From Rufibacter sp. DG15C (GTDB lineage Bacteria; Bacteroidota; Bacteroidia; Cytophagales; Hymenobacteraceae): a stretch of 64,000 nucleotides of DNA. The DNA lies in the NCBI RefSeq assembly GCF_001577755.1, contig NZ_CP010776.1:2976001-3040000 (forward strand), written 5' to 3'. Every line of letters starts with the position of its first letter. Positions within the stretch are counted from its first letter, which is position 1. This document shows positions 1 to 8,831 of this stretch, in pieces. The notes under the pieces were generated by a model. The model searched no databases. It was not told where the DNA came from and saw only the letters and a program-made list of their open reading frames with translations. Position numbers and translations under genes: made by a program.

Positions 1-1
1 T

Positions 2-406
2 ACTCATTTTCCAGAAGAGTACTTTGATTTAATAGTGCATACAGATGTTTTTGAGCACGTTCCAGATGCATTGCTTGGTGAAAAGGAAGTTGCAAGAATA
101 TTAAAAGTAGGCGGTGCTGTAATATTTACAGTTCCATTTGATCATGATGGATCAGAAGACTCGCTGTATGCTGAGCTAAAGAATAACGAAATTTTATATT
201 ATAAGCCCCCTGTGTACCATGAAGATCCTGTATCAGAATCTGGAAAATGTTTAGTTTTTAGAATATTTAGCCTACCTGAAATGTGGTCTAGATACAAGGC
301 CAATGGTTTAGATCTTTATAGTATTTATGTGCATAGCAGGTACATGGGTGTATTGGGGAATGATGGTTTTTCATTTACTGGTGTTAAGAAGTGGAAAGTA
401 GAGTAG
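2..406 (+). CDS. SAM-dependent methyltransferase, 5' truncated by window edge
   Basis: The frame is open from the first bases, so this is the C-terminal part (about 134 residues) of a longer gene. The peptide reads FDLIVHTDVFEHVPD and then KVGGAVIFTVPF. This is the post-motif-II acidic turn and the GG strand of class I methyltransferases of the Methyltransf_11/23 type. The SAM-binding glycine motif lies outside the window. It overlaps the next glycosyltransferase gene by 16 bases, so the two are translationally coupled. The context (glycosyltransferases and an ABC polysaccharide exporter) suggests methylation of a sugar or of a glycan chain end, but the substrate is inferred. Base composition is AT-rich like the following genes. 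Confidence 0.75.
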   Translation, partial: THFPEEYFDLIVHTDVFEHVPDALLGEKEVARILKVGGAVIFTVPFDHDGSEDSLYAELKNNEILYYKPPVYHEDPVSESGKCLVFRIFSLPEMWSRYKANGLDLYSIYVHSRYMGVLGNDGFSFTGVKKWKVE

Positions 407-1692
407 CGATAATTACAGGTTTTTATAAATCACCAAATTTTCTTAAAGAGTTATTTAAAAGTCTAAATAAACAATCGTATAGGTTATTTGATGTTTATAT
501 ATATAATTATGAGTTAAATGAATTTGATGTTGGTCTTATTGCTGACATAAATTTTAATTACCATTTGCTTAATTTACCCAAAAATGTTGGTTTTGCAGGT
601 GGCAATAATGCTGCTATTAAAGCGGCAAAACAAGTATTTGATTATTCATTCTATGCCCTAATTAATGACGATACCAAGCCAGATAAAGATTGGCTTCTAA
701 ACCTTGTATCCAAAGCAAGAGAAAGAGATGAAATTGGTGTGGTTACTTCTAAGCTTGTTTTTTATGAACGGTTTTTACTTGTTCAAGGTGATATAACAAG
801 TGAAAATCAACCGCACAATCAAATTGTAGAAGCACGATTCTATAACAACTCTTGCTTTGAAAATTGCTGGTACCCTAAAAAATTCTTTTTAGAGGGTTTT
901 GGTAATGAAGAAGAGGATGAAATATTTACTTTTAGAAGCATTGGACCCAAATTTCAAGTTTGCTTGCCAGTGGCTACCTGTGACTTGAGATTGCCTGTCA
1001 AGCTTAGATTATATATAAAATGTAATTCTGAAGTTGAGGACCAGGTTATTAAGCTAAGAGTGGGATCCTTCTATCTACCTGAGTTTAAGTTGCAGAAGGA
1101 TAAAATCTTCTATGAGCTTACCATTCCTGAAACTGTATTTGAGAAAGATTCTTTCATGATGGTTCAAAATGCTGGTTCAGACGTGGATGAGCAGTTTAAT
1201 GGATATGATATTGGTTCTGGGCAAATTGATAAAGGGCAATTTGACGCTGAAAGAGAAGTGAAAATGTTTTGTGGCGGTGCCTGCTTAATTTCTAAAGTTG
1301 CTTTAGAAAAGGTTGGGCTTTTTGAAGAGTTATATTTTAGTTATTATGAAGACTCTGATTTGAGTTTTAGGATAAGAAACAATGGTTTCAAAATAGTATA
1401 TAATCCAAAAGCTCTAGTATGGCATTATCACTCCGCAACAAGCGTGGAATGGTCTCCTTTCTTTACATATCACGTTTTTAGGAATAAATTAATTTTCGCT
1501 TTCAAAAACATAGGTATTAAAGCTTTTGTTGCCTCATATTTAGATCGTATTAATGAAACCTGGTATTTTGTTAAATTTGGATACAAAATCAAGTTTTCTG
1601 ATCCAGCACTAAGGTCAAGAATAAAGCTGAATTTTAACGTACTAAAAGACTCAGTTTCAGGAATTATTAGATATAATCCAACCAAGTTCTAA
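391..1692 (+). CDS. GT2-family glycosyltransferase with inserted beta-rich module
   Basis: A 433-residue family 2 glycosyltransferase, probably cytoplasmic and acting in surface polysaccharide synthesis. The fold is visible as NVGFAGGNNAAIK (about 65-77), the metal-binding INDDTKPD (about 91-98), FCGGACLIS (about 293-301), YYEDSDLSFR (about 318-327) and WHYHS (about 344-348). Residues about 150-288 are an insertion between the two halves of the catalytic domain. It is rich in alternating hydrophobic residues and looks like a beta-sandwich. The start is GTG, inside the end of the methyltransferase gene, and the next gene begins directly after its stop. The donor and acceptor sugars cannot be told. 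The gene is AT-rich, as O-antigen genes often are. Confidence 0.85.
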   Translation: MESRVAIITGFYKSPNFLKELFKSLNKQSYRLFDVYIYNYELNEFDVGLIADINFNYHLLNLPKNVGFAGGNNAAIKAAKQVFDYSFYALINDDTKPDKDWLLNLVSKARERDEIGVVTSKLVFYERFLLVQGDITSENQPHNQIVEARFYNNSCFENCWYPKKFFLEGFGNEEEDEIFTFRSIGPKFQVCLPVATCDLRLPVKLRLYIKCNSEVEDQVIKLRVGSFYLPEFKLQKDKIFYELTIPETVFEKDSFMMVQNAGSDVDEQFNGYDIGSGQIDKGQFDAEREVKMFCGGACLISKVALEKVGLFEELYFSYYEDSDLSFRIRNNGFKIVYNPKALVWHYHSATSVEWSPFFTYHVFRNKLIFAFKNIGIKAFVASYLDRINETWYFVKFGYKIKFSDPALRSRIKLNFNVLKDSVSGIIRYNPTKF

Positions 1693-3300
1693 GTGAAAAT
1701 TTTCTTATTTAATAAATATTTGCCTACCAGCGGGGGAGGTGAAAAGCATGCGGGAGGCATTGCGGAAGTTCTTTCAAAAAAGCATGATGTCACAATTCTA
1801 TATAGCGGTGAAGCTAATGTTACGCTAATTTCATCAAAATTAAATCTTGATTTATCAAGAGTAAAGTTTGTTAGTTTTAGTGAAGAGAGAAATATATATA
1901 GCCAGGTGATGGAGTTTATACAATCCAATAGACCTGACATATTTATTAACGCAACCTATTTCTCTACGTTTGTTGCGCCTAATGCTGTTAATATTTCCTT
2001 GGTTTTCTTTCCTAAATTTAATTTAACAAGAAAGCCTTCAACTTATGATACTCTTGTGCATAAGGTGGGGGAAGAATTTTTTAATAGATATGATAGTACG
2101 GTTCGGTTTTTTGAAGGATTCTATAATGAGGAGATAAATGGCAATAAAGTTGGAAGATGGAGTACAGCCAATTCAACTTTATTAATCACTAAGCCATTTA
2201 ATAAATTAAAAATATTCTTCAAGCCTTTGGAGGGTAGGATAGTTAGGGACGTAGTTAAATCAATAAAAATTCATGGGAATAAGCTGAACTTCTCCTTTTA
2301 CAAGGATATTATAGAAATTGAAAGTCCTGTAAAGCATTCCTGTGGCATCCATTTAAAGTTTGATACTTTTAAGCCCTCCGATAGTTTTAAGAATAATTTT
2401 GACTCTAGAAACTTAGGTCTATTCATTCGTTTGGTATATATTGATACGCATGATGTCTTTACAAAATGGGTAATTAAGGCTTGGAATAGTAAAGTCCTAG
2501 GTAAATACTTAACTAGAATTTATGTTAAATGGACGGTTATAAAGGAGTATAATTGGAATAGGGGTTTTTTAGAAGCTAACCTTAACATATCTAATTCAGA
2601 TTATACCTCTTCATGGATTAAAAGAATATATGGTGAAAAAGGAATAAAAGTGGAAAAGCTATATCCGCCGGTGGATGTTGAGCATTTCTTTAATTCTTCT
2701 GAAAAAAAGAATGTTATCCTCGCTGTTGGTAGATTCTTCGTGGGAGGGCATAACAAGAAACAACAAGAGATCATAAAGGCATTTAAAAATGCATATGCTA
2801 GTCATCCAGACTTTAGAGATTATAAACTAGTTATATGCGGAGGAACACATCCAGAAGATCATCACCAAGATTATTTGAAGCTGTGTAAATTATCAGCTCA
2901 AGGGTATCCTATCGAAATCTGTACAGATATTGCATTTTCTGATCTAAAAGCAAAGTATGCTACTGCCAAGTTTTTCTGGCATGCCGCTGGTATGTATGAA
3001 AACGAGGATCTGGCTCCAGATAGATTTGAACATTTTGGTATTACTACGGTGGAGGCAATGGCGGCCGGTTGTGTTCCTATTGTGATAGGTGTTGCAGGTC
3101 AAAAGGAGATAGTTTCACATAGGCAAAACGGCATGCTATGGAGAAACGAGCAGGAGCTTATTAGCCATACGGTAGAGTTGATAAAAAATGAAGATCTACG
3201 AGAGCAATTGTCTGTAAATGCCATAGCCGCTTCAAAACAGTATAGCAAAATGAATTTCAATCATAGAGTAGAAGAGATTTTTAAAGAGTATTTAAAGTGA
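1693..3300 (+). CDS. GT4-family glycosyltransferase with central insertion
   Basis: A 535-residue GT-B fold glycosyltransferase. The N-terminal domain opens with KIFLFNKYLPTSGGGEKHA, a typical GGxE nucleotide-sugar loop. The C-terminal Glycos_transf_1 domain shows VILAVGRF (about 341-348), VICGG, and the E-x7-E region EHFGITTVEAMAAGCVP (about 451-467). Residues about 138-260 are an insert with RWSTANSTLLI and repeated short beta strands, similar in character to the insert in the preceding GT2. The start is GTG immediately after the GT2 stop codon. The two genes and the upstream methyltransferase form one transcription unit. Function: addition of a sugar to a lipid-linked or exported glycan, substrate unknown. 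Confidence 0.85.
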   Translation: MKIFLFNKYLPTSGGGEKHAGGIAEVLSKKHDVTILYSGEANVTLISSKLNLDLSRVKFVSFSEERNIYSQVMEFIQSNRPDIFINATYFSTFVAPNAVNISLVFFPKFNLTRKPSTYDTLVHKVGEEFFNRYDSTVRFFEGFYNEEINGNKVGRWSTANSTLLITKPFNKLKIFFKPLEGRIVRDVVKSIKIHGNKLNFSFYKDIIEIESPVKHSCGIHLKFDTFKPSDSFKNNFDSRNLGLFIRLVYIDTHDVFTKWVIKAWNSKVLGKYLTRIYVKWTVIKEYNWNRGFLEANLNISNSDYTSSWIKRIYGEKGIKVEKLYPPVDVEHFFNSSEKKNVILAVGRFFVGGHNKKQQEIIKAFKNAYASHPDFRDYKLVICGGTHPEDHHQDYLKLCKLSAQGYPIEICTDIAFSDLKAKYATAKFFWHAAGMYENEDLAPDRFEHFGITTVEAMAAGCVPIVIGVAGQKEIVSHRQNGMLWRNEQELISHTVELIKNEDLREQLSVNAIAASKQYSKMNFNHRVEEIFKEYLK

Positions 3301-3743
3301 GAAATTAAATGTTCTTTCTTTTTACAGCAAGTTAAAGTCGTAAAATAGGATTGAATACTAGAATATCATGAATAAGCAAAACAAATTTCTAGAAAATGGT
3401 AAAAATTTAAGCGGCTGTTTTTTAGAGAGATGTAATGGAAGTTGACCTTACTTTAATTTTCATATTCATGAATAAGCCTATTTTTTGGGATTTTTTAAGA
3501 CTTTAATACCTTATGGTAACTTCGTACACTTTCTTCTCGAGATGAAAAATGATGGCAGTTTGACATTGGTGAAAGACAACTATACTGTTGGATTGTAGCA
3601 GGGTTATAATATTTTGCTTTTACCTGTAATCTTAAGTATCTCCATTGGCGAGCTTCAATTATCTAGTTTTGGTCCTTCTCTGGGCTCTAGTATGAGCTAA
3701 AAATTGTGGTTTAACAAATTTAATAAATTAAAAACATAGGATA
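3301..3743. other. AT-rich intergenic stretch, no gene seen
   Basis: This 443-bp gap inside the polysaccharide locus holds only very short open frames broken by stops in all frames. It is AT-rich and has no strong hairpin that I can see. One short frame at about 3468 starts MNKPIFWDF, which resembles the start of small Bacteroidota proteins, so a decayed gene is possible but not shown. The promoter of the following ABC exporter genes probably lies at its right end. Confidence 0.4.
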
Positions 3744-4544
3744 ATGTTAGTTTTTAAGTCTTTAAGTGATTGGTACTCTGGTACAAATAAGCTGGAAAGG
3801 TTATGGCTTTTGGCTAAAATTGAATTCAAGCTAAGATATTATGAGAATAAACTAGGACTTTTTTGGGCCTTGCTAAAACCTGTATTAGACATTGCCATTT
3901 ATTATGTGGTATTCCAGGTAATTATGAAGCAAGACGTTCCAGCGTTTGCTTCGTATCTTTTTATTGGGCTTATTCTTTATAATTTCTTTTTGGAAAGCAC
4001 AAGCGGAACTGTTCAGATTCTTAACACTAAGAAATATTTGTACGAATACAGCAATATGAATAAGCTGGAAATCTATATTTCCACTTTGATGAGCAATGTA
4101 ATAGGCTTTTCCTTCAATTTTGTCATGTTCCTATTGTTTTATAATTTCTTGGAACCAGAATCCACGGGAGCATCGGTTTATAATTTCTGGATAATTCCTA
4201 TTTTCCTAAATCTTTTTATCATGTCTTTGGGAATCTCCTTGATTCTCTCTAACATTTATATTATTGCCAAAGACATAACTCAAATCTGGCAGGTGTTTTC
4301 CACGTTGCTTTTATTTATATCTCCTATATTCTATAAGCTTTCTAGCTTTAAGAAGGCCCTTCCATCGTTTGACTACGCCAATCCTTTGGCCGGCATCATC
4401 ATTAACGCGCGCAGAGTCATGATGCAAAATATTCCTCCAGACTTTGACCTGATGTTTTTTGATTTTGGTTATGGATTTTTGTTTTTATTAATAGGTCTTA
4501 TTTTGTTAAACAAATTGGGTGCTAGAGCGGCAGAGAAGTTATAA
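3744..4544 (+). CDS. ABC-2 type polysaccharide export permease (Wzm-like)
   Basis: A 266-residue inner-membrane protein with about six hydrophobic helices. The N-terminal amphipathic segment LLAKIEFKLRYYENKLGLFWALLKP matches in layout the start of O-antigen/teichoic-acid ABC permeases (Wzm, RfbA, TagG; ABC2_membrane family). The gene is followed after one base by its ATP-binding partner. Together they should move a completed glycan from the cytoplasm to the periplasm. The neighbouring glycosyltransferases support an O-antigen or exopolysaccharide substrate. Length is as expected for the family. The exact glycan is unknown. Confidence 0.88.
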   Translation: MLVFKSLSDWYSGTNKLERLWLLAKIEFKLRYYENKLGLFWALLKPVLDIAIYYVVFQVIMKQDVPAFASYLFIGLILYNFFLESTSGTVQILNTKKYLYEYSNMNKLEIYISTLMSNVIGFSFNFVMFLLFYNFLEPESTGASVYNFWIIPIFLNLFIMSLGISLILSNIYIIAKDITQIWQVFSTLLLFISPIFYKLSSFKKALPSFDYANPLAGIIINARRVMMQNIPPDFDLMFFDFGYGFLFLLIGLILLNKLGARAAEKL

Positions 4545-4545
4545 G

Positions 4546-5301
4546 ATGGAAAAGAATACTATTATTGTAGAAAGCAAGGTAGCTGTAAAGGCAAGAAATA
4601 TTAGCAAGACGTTTCAAATCTCTGAAGACAGCCATAACACAGTTAAACACCGTTTATTCAATTTGTTTAACCCTCCTAGGACCAAATACATACCTGCATT
4701 AAAATCCATGTCCCTGGAGATAATGAAAGGTGAGTGTATTGGTTTATTAGGCAGAAACGGTAGCGGAAAATCAACACTTGTAAAGATATTGGCAGGCGTC
4801 TACCCTTCAGACAGTGGCTATGTAAAAATTGATGGCTCTACCATGCTTATGAACCTTGGGGTGGGAATGAGCCACGAGTTGACCGCTAGGGAAAATGTAT
4901 ACGTATCTGGATCGGTGCTTGGATTAAAAATAAAGGACATAGATGCCATCTTTAATGAGATCATTGAGTTTGCCGAGTTAGAGGGATTCATAGATACAAA
5001 AATCAAGTTTTTCTCGTCTGGTATGGTGGCTCGTCTGGCCTTTTCCATTGCTGTAAAGGCCGGCGCAGATGTCATGTTTTTAGATGAGATTTTTGCAGTA
5101 GGCGATGTTAAGTTTCAGGAAAAGGCCATTAAAGTATTTGAAAGTTCTTGGATAGAGGGCAAAACAGTCATTCTGGTTAGCCACAGCGTAGACGTTATCC
5201 GTCAATACTGTAATAGAGCAGCTTTTATGAAGCAAGGAGAATTGGTTTTTATGGGAGATACAGAAAAAGCCATTGAATTGTATATGGATGACAACCATTA
5301 A
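4546..5301 (+). CDS. ABC polysaccharide exporter ATP-binding subunit (Wzt-like, short form)
   Basis: A 251-residue ABC ATPase. Walker A is GRNGSGKST (about 69-77), the signature is the family-typical degenerate FSSGM (about 156-160), Walker B is VMFLDE (about 176-181) and the H-loop is SHS (about 212-214). The ATG at 4546 is preferred over a GTG at 4519 because it begins one base after the permease stop and the extra residues are not conserved-looking. The protein ends right after the nucleotide-binding domain, so it lacks the C-terminal carbohydrate-binding domain of E. coli O9a-type Wzt. That places it with the KpsT/TagH-like group, where substrate recognition does not use such a domain. 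A strong hairpin terminator follows. Confidence 0.9.
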   Translation: MEKNTIIVESKVAVKARNISKTFQISEDSHNTVKHRLFNLFNPPRTKYIPALKSMSLEIMKGECIGLLGRNGSGKSTLVKILAGVYPSDSGYVKIDGSTMLMNLGVGMSHELTARENVYVSGSVLGLKIKDIDAIFNEIIEFAELEGFIDTKIKFFSSGMVARLAFSIAVKAGADVMFLDEIFAVGDVKFQEKAIKVFESSWIEGKTVILVSHSVDVIRQYCNRAAFMKQGELVFMGDTEKAIELYMDDNH

Positions 5302-5321
5302 ACTTTCTTTGTAATAGTTGC

Positions 5322-5360
5322 AAAGCCCGTACAGAAGAACTGTACGGGCTTTGTTTTTTG
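5322..5360 (+). terminator. Rho-independent terminator of the polysaccharide locus
   Basis: A perfect 13-bp arm beginning AAAGCCCGTACAG pairs with CTGTACGGGCTTT across a short loop and is followed by TTTTTT. It lies 20 bases after the stop of the Wzt-like gene, so it ends the polysaccharide operon. Confidence 0.9.
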
Positions 5361-5646
5361 GATTAGAAATTGGGTAGTAAATTGATAGTTAAGTCCACCT
5401 AGTGTCATAGTTTTACTTGATATTGAAACAGACCATACGGTCACTTGCTAAGCATTCCCTCACACTATAGGATTTTGGCAGTGGTACAACAGGGTTGCAG
5501 CGAAAAGTAGTTAAGACGTTGAGGTTATAGGATGCCTTTGTTGATAGGCTTTATCAATTTAAGTTTTAGATATAAAAATAAGACTTCCGTTTCCGCCTGA
5601 TTTCCTCAAAACAAGCCAAAAACGGAAGCCTTAACAAATCCAATCC
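5354..5646. other. Intergenic region between convergent genes
   Basis: Beyond the terminator this stretch holds no convincing open frame. Its only recognisable element is one copy of the dispersed palindrome at 5584-5628, next to the 3' end of hrpB. Confidence 0.5.
5584..5628. repeat. Dispersed palindrome, copy 1 (3' of hrpB)
   Basis: Imperfect copy: outer arms CTTCCG/CGGAAG pair, core is TTTCCGCCTG...CAAGCCAAAAA. It lies 18 bases beyond the hrpB stop codon. Confidence 0.7.
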
Positions 5647-8085
5647 TTACCTCCAATCCACCTTCGGAAACCTTGCCTTCAAAGAACCACGCATCAATCT
5701 ATATTCTTCCTGCCAGAAGTAATGCAGGCTGTTCACCACTTTCAGGGGCTTTAGGTCCGGAGTGAGCAGGTGCAGGGCCACACCTACGTCGCCGCCGTCT
5801 ACGGTAGGGTTATGCTCCCAGGCAAACACGTCTTGCAGCCTGATTTCCATGATGGGCGCTAGGGCGTTGTCTGGGTAGTACAGTTCCACGGCGTGTCCGT
5901 CTGGCAAAGTCATGGTAGCCGGAGCCAGTTCTTCCAGGCGGTCGCGTTGTTCCTTATTCAACATGTTCTGTAAAAGGGGCAAGAGGTCAATGTCCAGGAG
6001 GTCCTGGCCAATTTGGACGTCCTCCAGGTGGTAGGCCAGCCACTCATTACAAGTCATGAGAAGGGTAGGGGTGCTGATGTCTGGGAAGCCTTCGGTGGGG
6101 TGCCATTTGCGCAGACACAGCACACGGTTCTGGAACTGCTTCACGGCGTCAGAGAAGTTGAGCCAATCCTCGCCTTCGCGTTTGATGGTTTCGCAGATGG
6201 CTTGCACCAGGAAACGCTCGTCGGGCTCGGGGAGAGGTTTGCTTTGGAGCACGATGGAGCCAATGCGCATGTCACGGGAAGCGGTAAGTTCACCTTCCTC
6301 GGGGTCCCAGGAGACCACGTCTTTCTGCTTCACCAGTGGGGCCAGGTCTTTGGGGTTGAGTGGCGAGGCCAGGAAAATGCGGCCCGGACCGTCACCACCG
6401 GCGTGCAGGTGGGCAATGGCCAGCCAGGGGTCATGGGCCAGGTCATCGCGGTGGCCGGCAGAGGCGTACTTGCCGTTGGCCAGCTGGAACTGGGCGTTGT
6501 TGCCGGGCCTGGCGTAGGCGATGCGCTCTGGATAGCAGTTGGCCAGCAGCACACCGGTCTCATACGGGTCTACCGTGCTGTTCTCGGGCTCAATGTTAAA
6601 CAGGCGGCGGTAACTGGCGGCAATCTTGTCAATCTTGGAGAAGCGCTTTTGGTGCAGTCCTTCTTTGCGGGTGCGGCGCAGGGCCTCAATGCGCAGGTTC
6701 AGGTCAATGCCGGCTTCGCGGGGCAAGGGGTCACGTTCTTCCAGCAGGGCGGCAATGTCGGTGGCCAACGCCAGTTGGTCGCTTTCCTGGGCGGCCAGCA
6801 GCATGTGCGCCAGGCGCGGATGGGTGGGCAGGGCGTGCATCTTGCGGCCGTGCTCGGTGATGCGGCCGTTCTCCAGGGCGTTGAGCTGGTGCAGGGTTTC
6901 CTGGGCGTAGAGCAGGGCGGCTTTGGGCGGCGGTGTGAGCCAGGTGAGCGCCCTGATGTCTGAGATGCCCCAGGCGGCCATGTCCAGCACCAGCGGGGCC
7001 AGGTCGGCTTCCTGAATCTCAGGGGTGCGGTGCGGGGCCAGGCGTTCGTGCAGGGCCTCGGTCCAGAGGCGGTAACAGGTGCCCGGACCTAACCGTCCGG
7101 CCCGACCGGCGCGTTGGTCGGCGGCGTCTTTGGAGATGCGCACCGTCTCCAGCCTACTAAGGCCGGTGGCGGGGTCAAAACGCTGAGTTTTGGCAAAGCC
7201 CGTGTCAATGACCACGGTTACGCCTTCAATGGTGAGGCTGGTCTCGGCAATGGAGGTAGCCAGCACCACTTTGCGCTTGCCGTTGCGGTCTGGCATAATG
7301 GCGGCGTACTGCTTGCCGGGGGGCAACATGCCGTACAGCGGGTGGATGGCCACCTCGCGCAGGCCCCTCCTCAGCAGGGCTTCTACTTTTCTAATGTCCT
7401 GCTCACCGGGCAGAAACACCAGCACATCGCCTTGCTGTTCTTGCAGGGCTTTCCGGATAGCCCGGTCCGTCATTTCATGGAGCAGTTGGGCATCGGTCTC
7501 GCCGGCGTACTGCACGTTGATGGGGTATTGCCGGCCCTGGCTCTCTACGGCGGGGGCGTTGAGCAGGCGGGTGAGCTGGGGCATGTTGAGCGTGGCGCTC
7601 ATGACCAGAATGCGCAGGTCTGGGCGCTGAGTAGACTGGGCTTCGCGTGCCAGGGCCATGGCCACGTCTGCGTGGATGCTCCGCTCATGGAACTCGTCAA
7701 AGATGACCAGCCCCACGCCGTTGAGCGCGTTGTCTGAGTGGAGCATGCGGGTGAGAATGCCCTCGGTGACTACCTCCAGGCGGGTCTTCTCTGAGGTGCG
7801 GTTCTCAAACCGGATGCGGTAGCCCACGGTCTGGCCCACCTCCTGGCCCAGCAGTTGCGCCAGCCGTTCGGCAATGGTGCGGGCCGCCAGCCTACGGGGT
7901 TCCAGCATGATGATTTTCTGCCCCTTCAGCCAGGCCTCGTCTAAGAGGGCCAGCGGCAACAGGGTACTCTTGCCCGCCCCCGGAGGCGCGTTCACAATCA
8001 GCGTGTTCTGGGCGGCAAGGTGTTCCCGCACGGAAGGGATAATCTCCCGAACGGGCAGGTCTATGGTAAATGGGTCGAAAGGCAA
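5647..8085 (-). CDS. hrpB: ATP-dependent helicase HrpB
   Basis: An 812-residue DEAH-box helicase matching the usual HrpB length. Walker A APPGAGKST is at about 33-41, the DExH box with FDEFHERS at about 129-136, motif III MSATL soon after, and motif VI QRAGRAGRLGPG in the second RecA-like domain. A helicase-associated region and the long HrpB C-terminal domain follow, ending near FPKVDWR. The family is an RNA/DNA helicase of the DEAH/RHA type with poorly known cellular role. It is a single-gene unit flanked by the AT-rich island upstream and a palindrome downstream. GC-rich codon use contrasts sharply with both neighbours. Confidence 0.93.
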   Translation of the reverse strand: MPFDPFTIDLPVREIIPSVREHLAAQNTLIVNAPPGAGKSTLLPLALLDEAWLKGQKIIMLEPRRLAARTIAERLAQLLGQEVGQTVGYRIRFENRTSEKTRLEVVTEGILTRMLHSDNALNGVGLVIFDEFHERSIHADVAMALAREAQSTQRPDLRILVMSATLNMPQLTRLLNAPAVESQGRQYPINVQYAGETDAQLLHEMTDRAIRKALQEQQGDVLVFLPGEQDIRKVEALLRRGLREVAIHPLYGMLPPGKQYAAIMPDRNGKRKVVLATSIAETSLTIEGVTVVIDTGFAKTQRFDPATGLSRLETVRISKDAADQRAGRAGRLGPGTCYRLWTEALHERLAPHRTPEIQEADLAPLVLDMAAWGISDIRALTWLTPPPKAALLYAQETLHQLNALENGRITEHGRKMHALPTHPRLAHMLLAAQESDQLALATDIAALLEERDPLPREAGIDLNLRIEALRRTRKEGLHQKRFSKIDKIAASYRRLFNIEPENSTVDPYETGVLLANCYPERIAYARPGNNAQFQLANGKYASAGHRDDLAHDPWLAIAHLHAGGDGPGRIFLASPLNPKDLAPLVKQKDVVSWDPEEGELTASRDMRIGSIVLQSKPLPEPDERFLVQAICETIKREGEDWLNFSDAVKQFQNRVLCLRKWHPTEGFPDISTPTLLMTCNEWLAYHLEDVQIGQDLLDIDLLPLLQNMLNKEQRDRLEELAPATMTLPDGHAVELYYPDNALAPIMEIRLQDVFAWEHNPTVDGGDVGVALHLLTPDLKPLKVVNSLHYFWQEEYRLMRGSLKARFPKVDWR

Positions 8086-8315
8086 GTAGTAAACTTAGTT
8101 AAAAGGTAAGTACACAATAGTTGGCTGTACCTTTTGCAAAATTACTCATAATTGAGCAATTGGAATTTTTTAAATAAAGGTTTAATATTTGATTGAAGTG
8201 ATTTTAAAATTTTTGATATATTTTCAAAATGTTCTTTTATGTAATTTCATTAAAATACTATAAATCTTTTAAATGGTTTTTGAAGTAGTATTTTCATTTT
8301 AAAATTATTCATGCA

Positions 8316-8831
8316 TTATTTTAAAAATGAAGAAACTAAGAAAATGTCATGTTTAAAATCATGATGATAATTAGAGTCGTAATTTATTTCTCTAGAAACA
8401 GTATTTCTTTTTTTTAATTTGTATTCATGTATGCTTATTTTCCTTATTAGAGGATTTAAATTAGTTTTATGTATTCTGTTGGTTGTATTAATGATATAAT
8501 TAACAAAGCATTCAGCGGCATTTAATTGTGGTGTTGTTGTATTTCTGCCTCTTTTTAGTTCGATTATTAAAGCATATAAAGTTTTGTCTTTTTCAGCAAA
8601 AATTATATAATCACAAATACTGCAAATGCCTTTAGTTTTAGCAAAAAAAGGAAAAAGTCCGCCTTTGTAATCTTTGCTTAGTTCTTTATCGAATTTATAA
8701 TTTATTATTTTGCAGCCCCCTCTTTTGTCGATTGGGATATTCATTTTTGTGGCTGGTTCTTCTAAGGCACTTGTTTTGGTAGATACAAAGTCTGTATGTA
8801 ATATTTCACTAATCAATGATAAGTTGCTCAT
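8316..8831 (-). CDS. Small PD-(D/E)XK-like protein, partner of AAA ATPase
   Basis: A 171-residue protein I do not recognise by name. Residues about 68-96 read GICSICDYIIF, then IIELKRGR. The arrangement Asp74, then Glu91-x-Lys93 on a hydrophobic strand, followed by a glutamine about ten residues on, fits the active-site layout of PD-(D/E)XK nucleases. This assignment comes from the motif only. Its start lies 23 bases inside the end of the upstream ATPase gene, so both are co-translated. The pair is AT-rich, unlike the flanking hrpB and TMEM175 genes, which points to horizontal acquisition. An ATPase plus small nuclease pair is typical of antiphage modules such as Septu, Gabija or PARIS, but this pair does not match any of them in composition. 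Function is inferred. Confidence 0.6.
   Translation of the reverse strand: MSNLSLISEILHTDFVSTKTSALEEPATKMNIPIDKRGGCKIINYKFDKELSKDYKGGLFPFFAKTKGICSICDYIIFAEKDKTLYALIIELKRGRNTTTPQLNAAECFVNYIINTTNRIHKTNLNPLIRKISIHEYKLKKRNTVSREINYDSNYHHDFKHDIFLVSSFLK

Noticed and set aside
6013-6963. A 316-residue plus-strand open frame opposite hrpB
   Set aside because: It is the Gly/Val/Gln-rich antisense shadow of the GC-rich hrpB gene and has no domain; hrpB itself is unambiguous.
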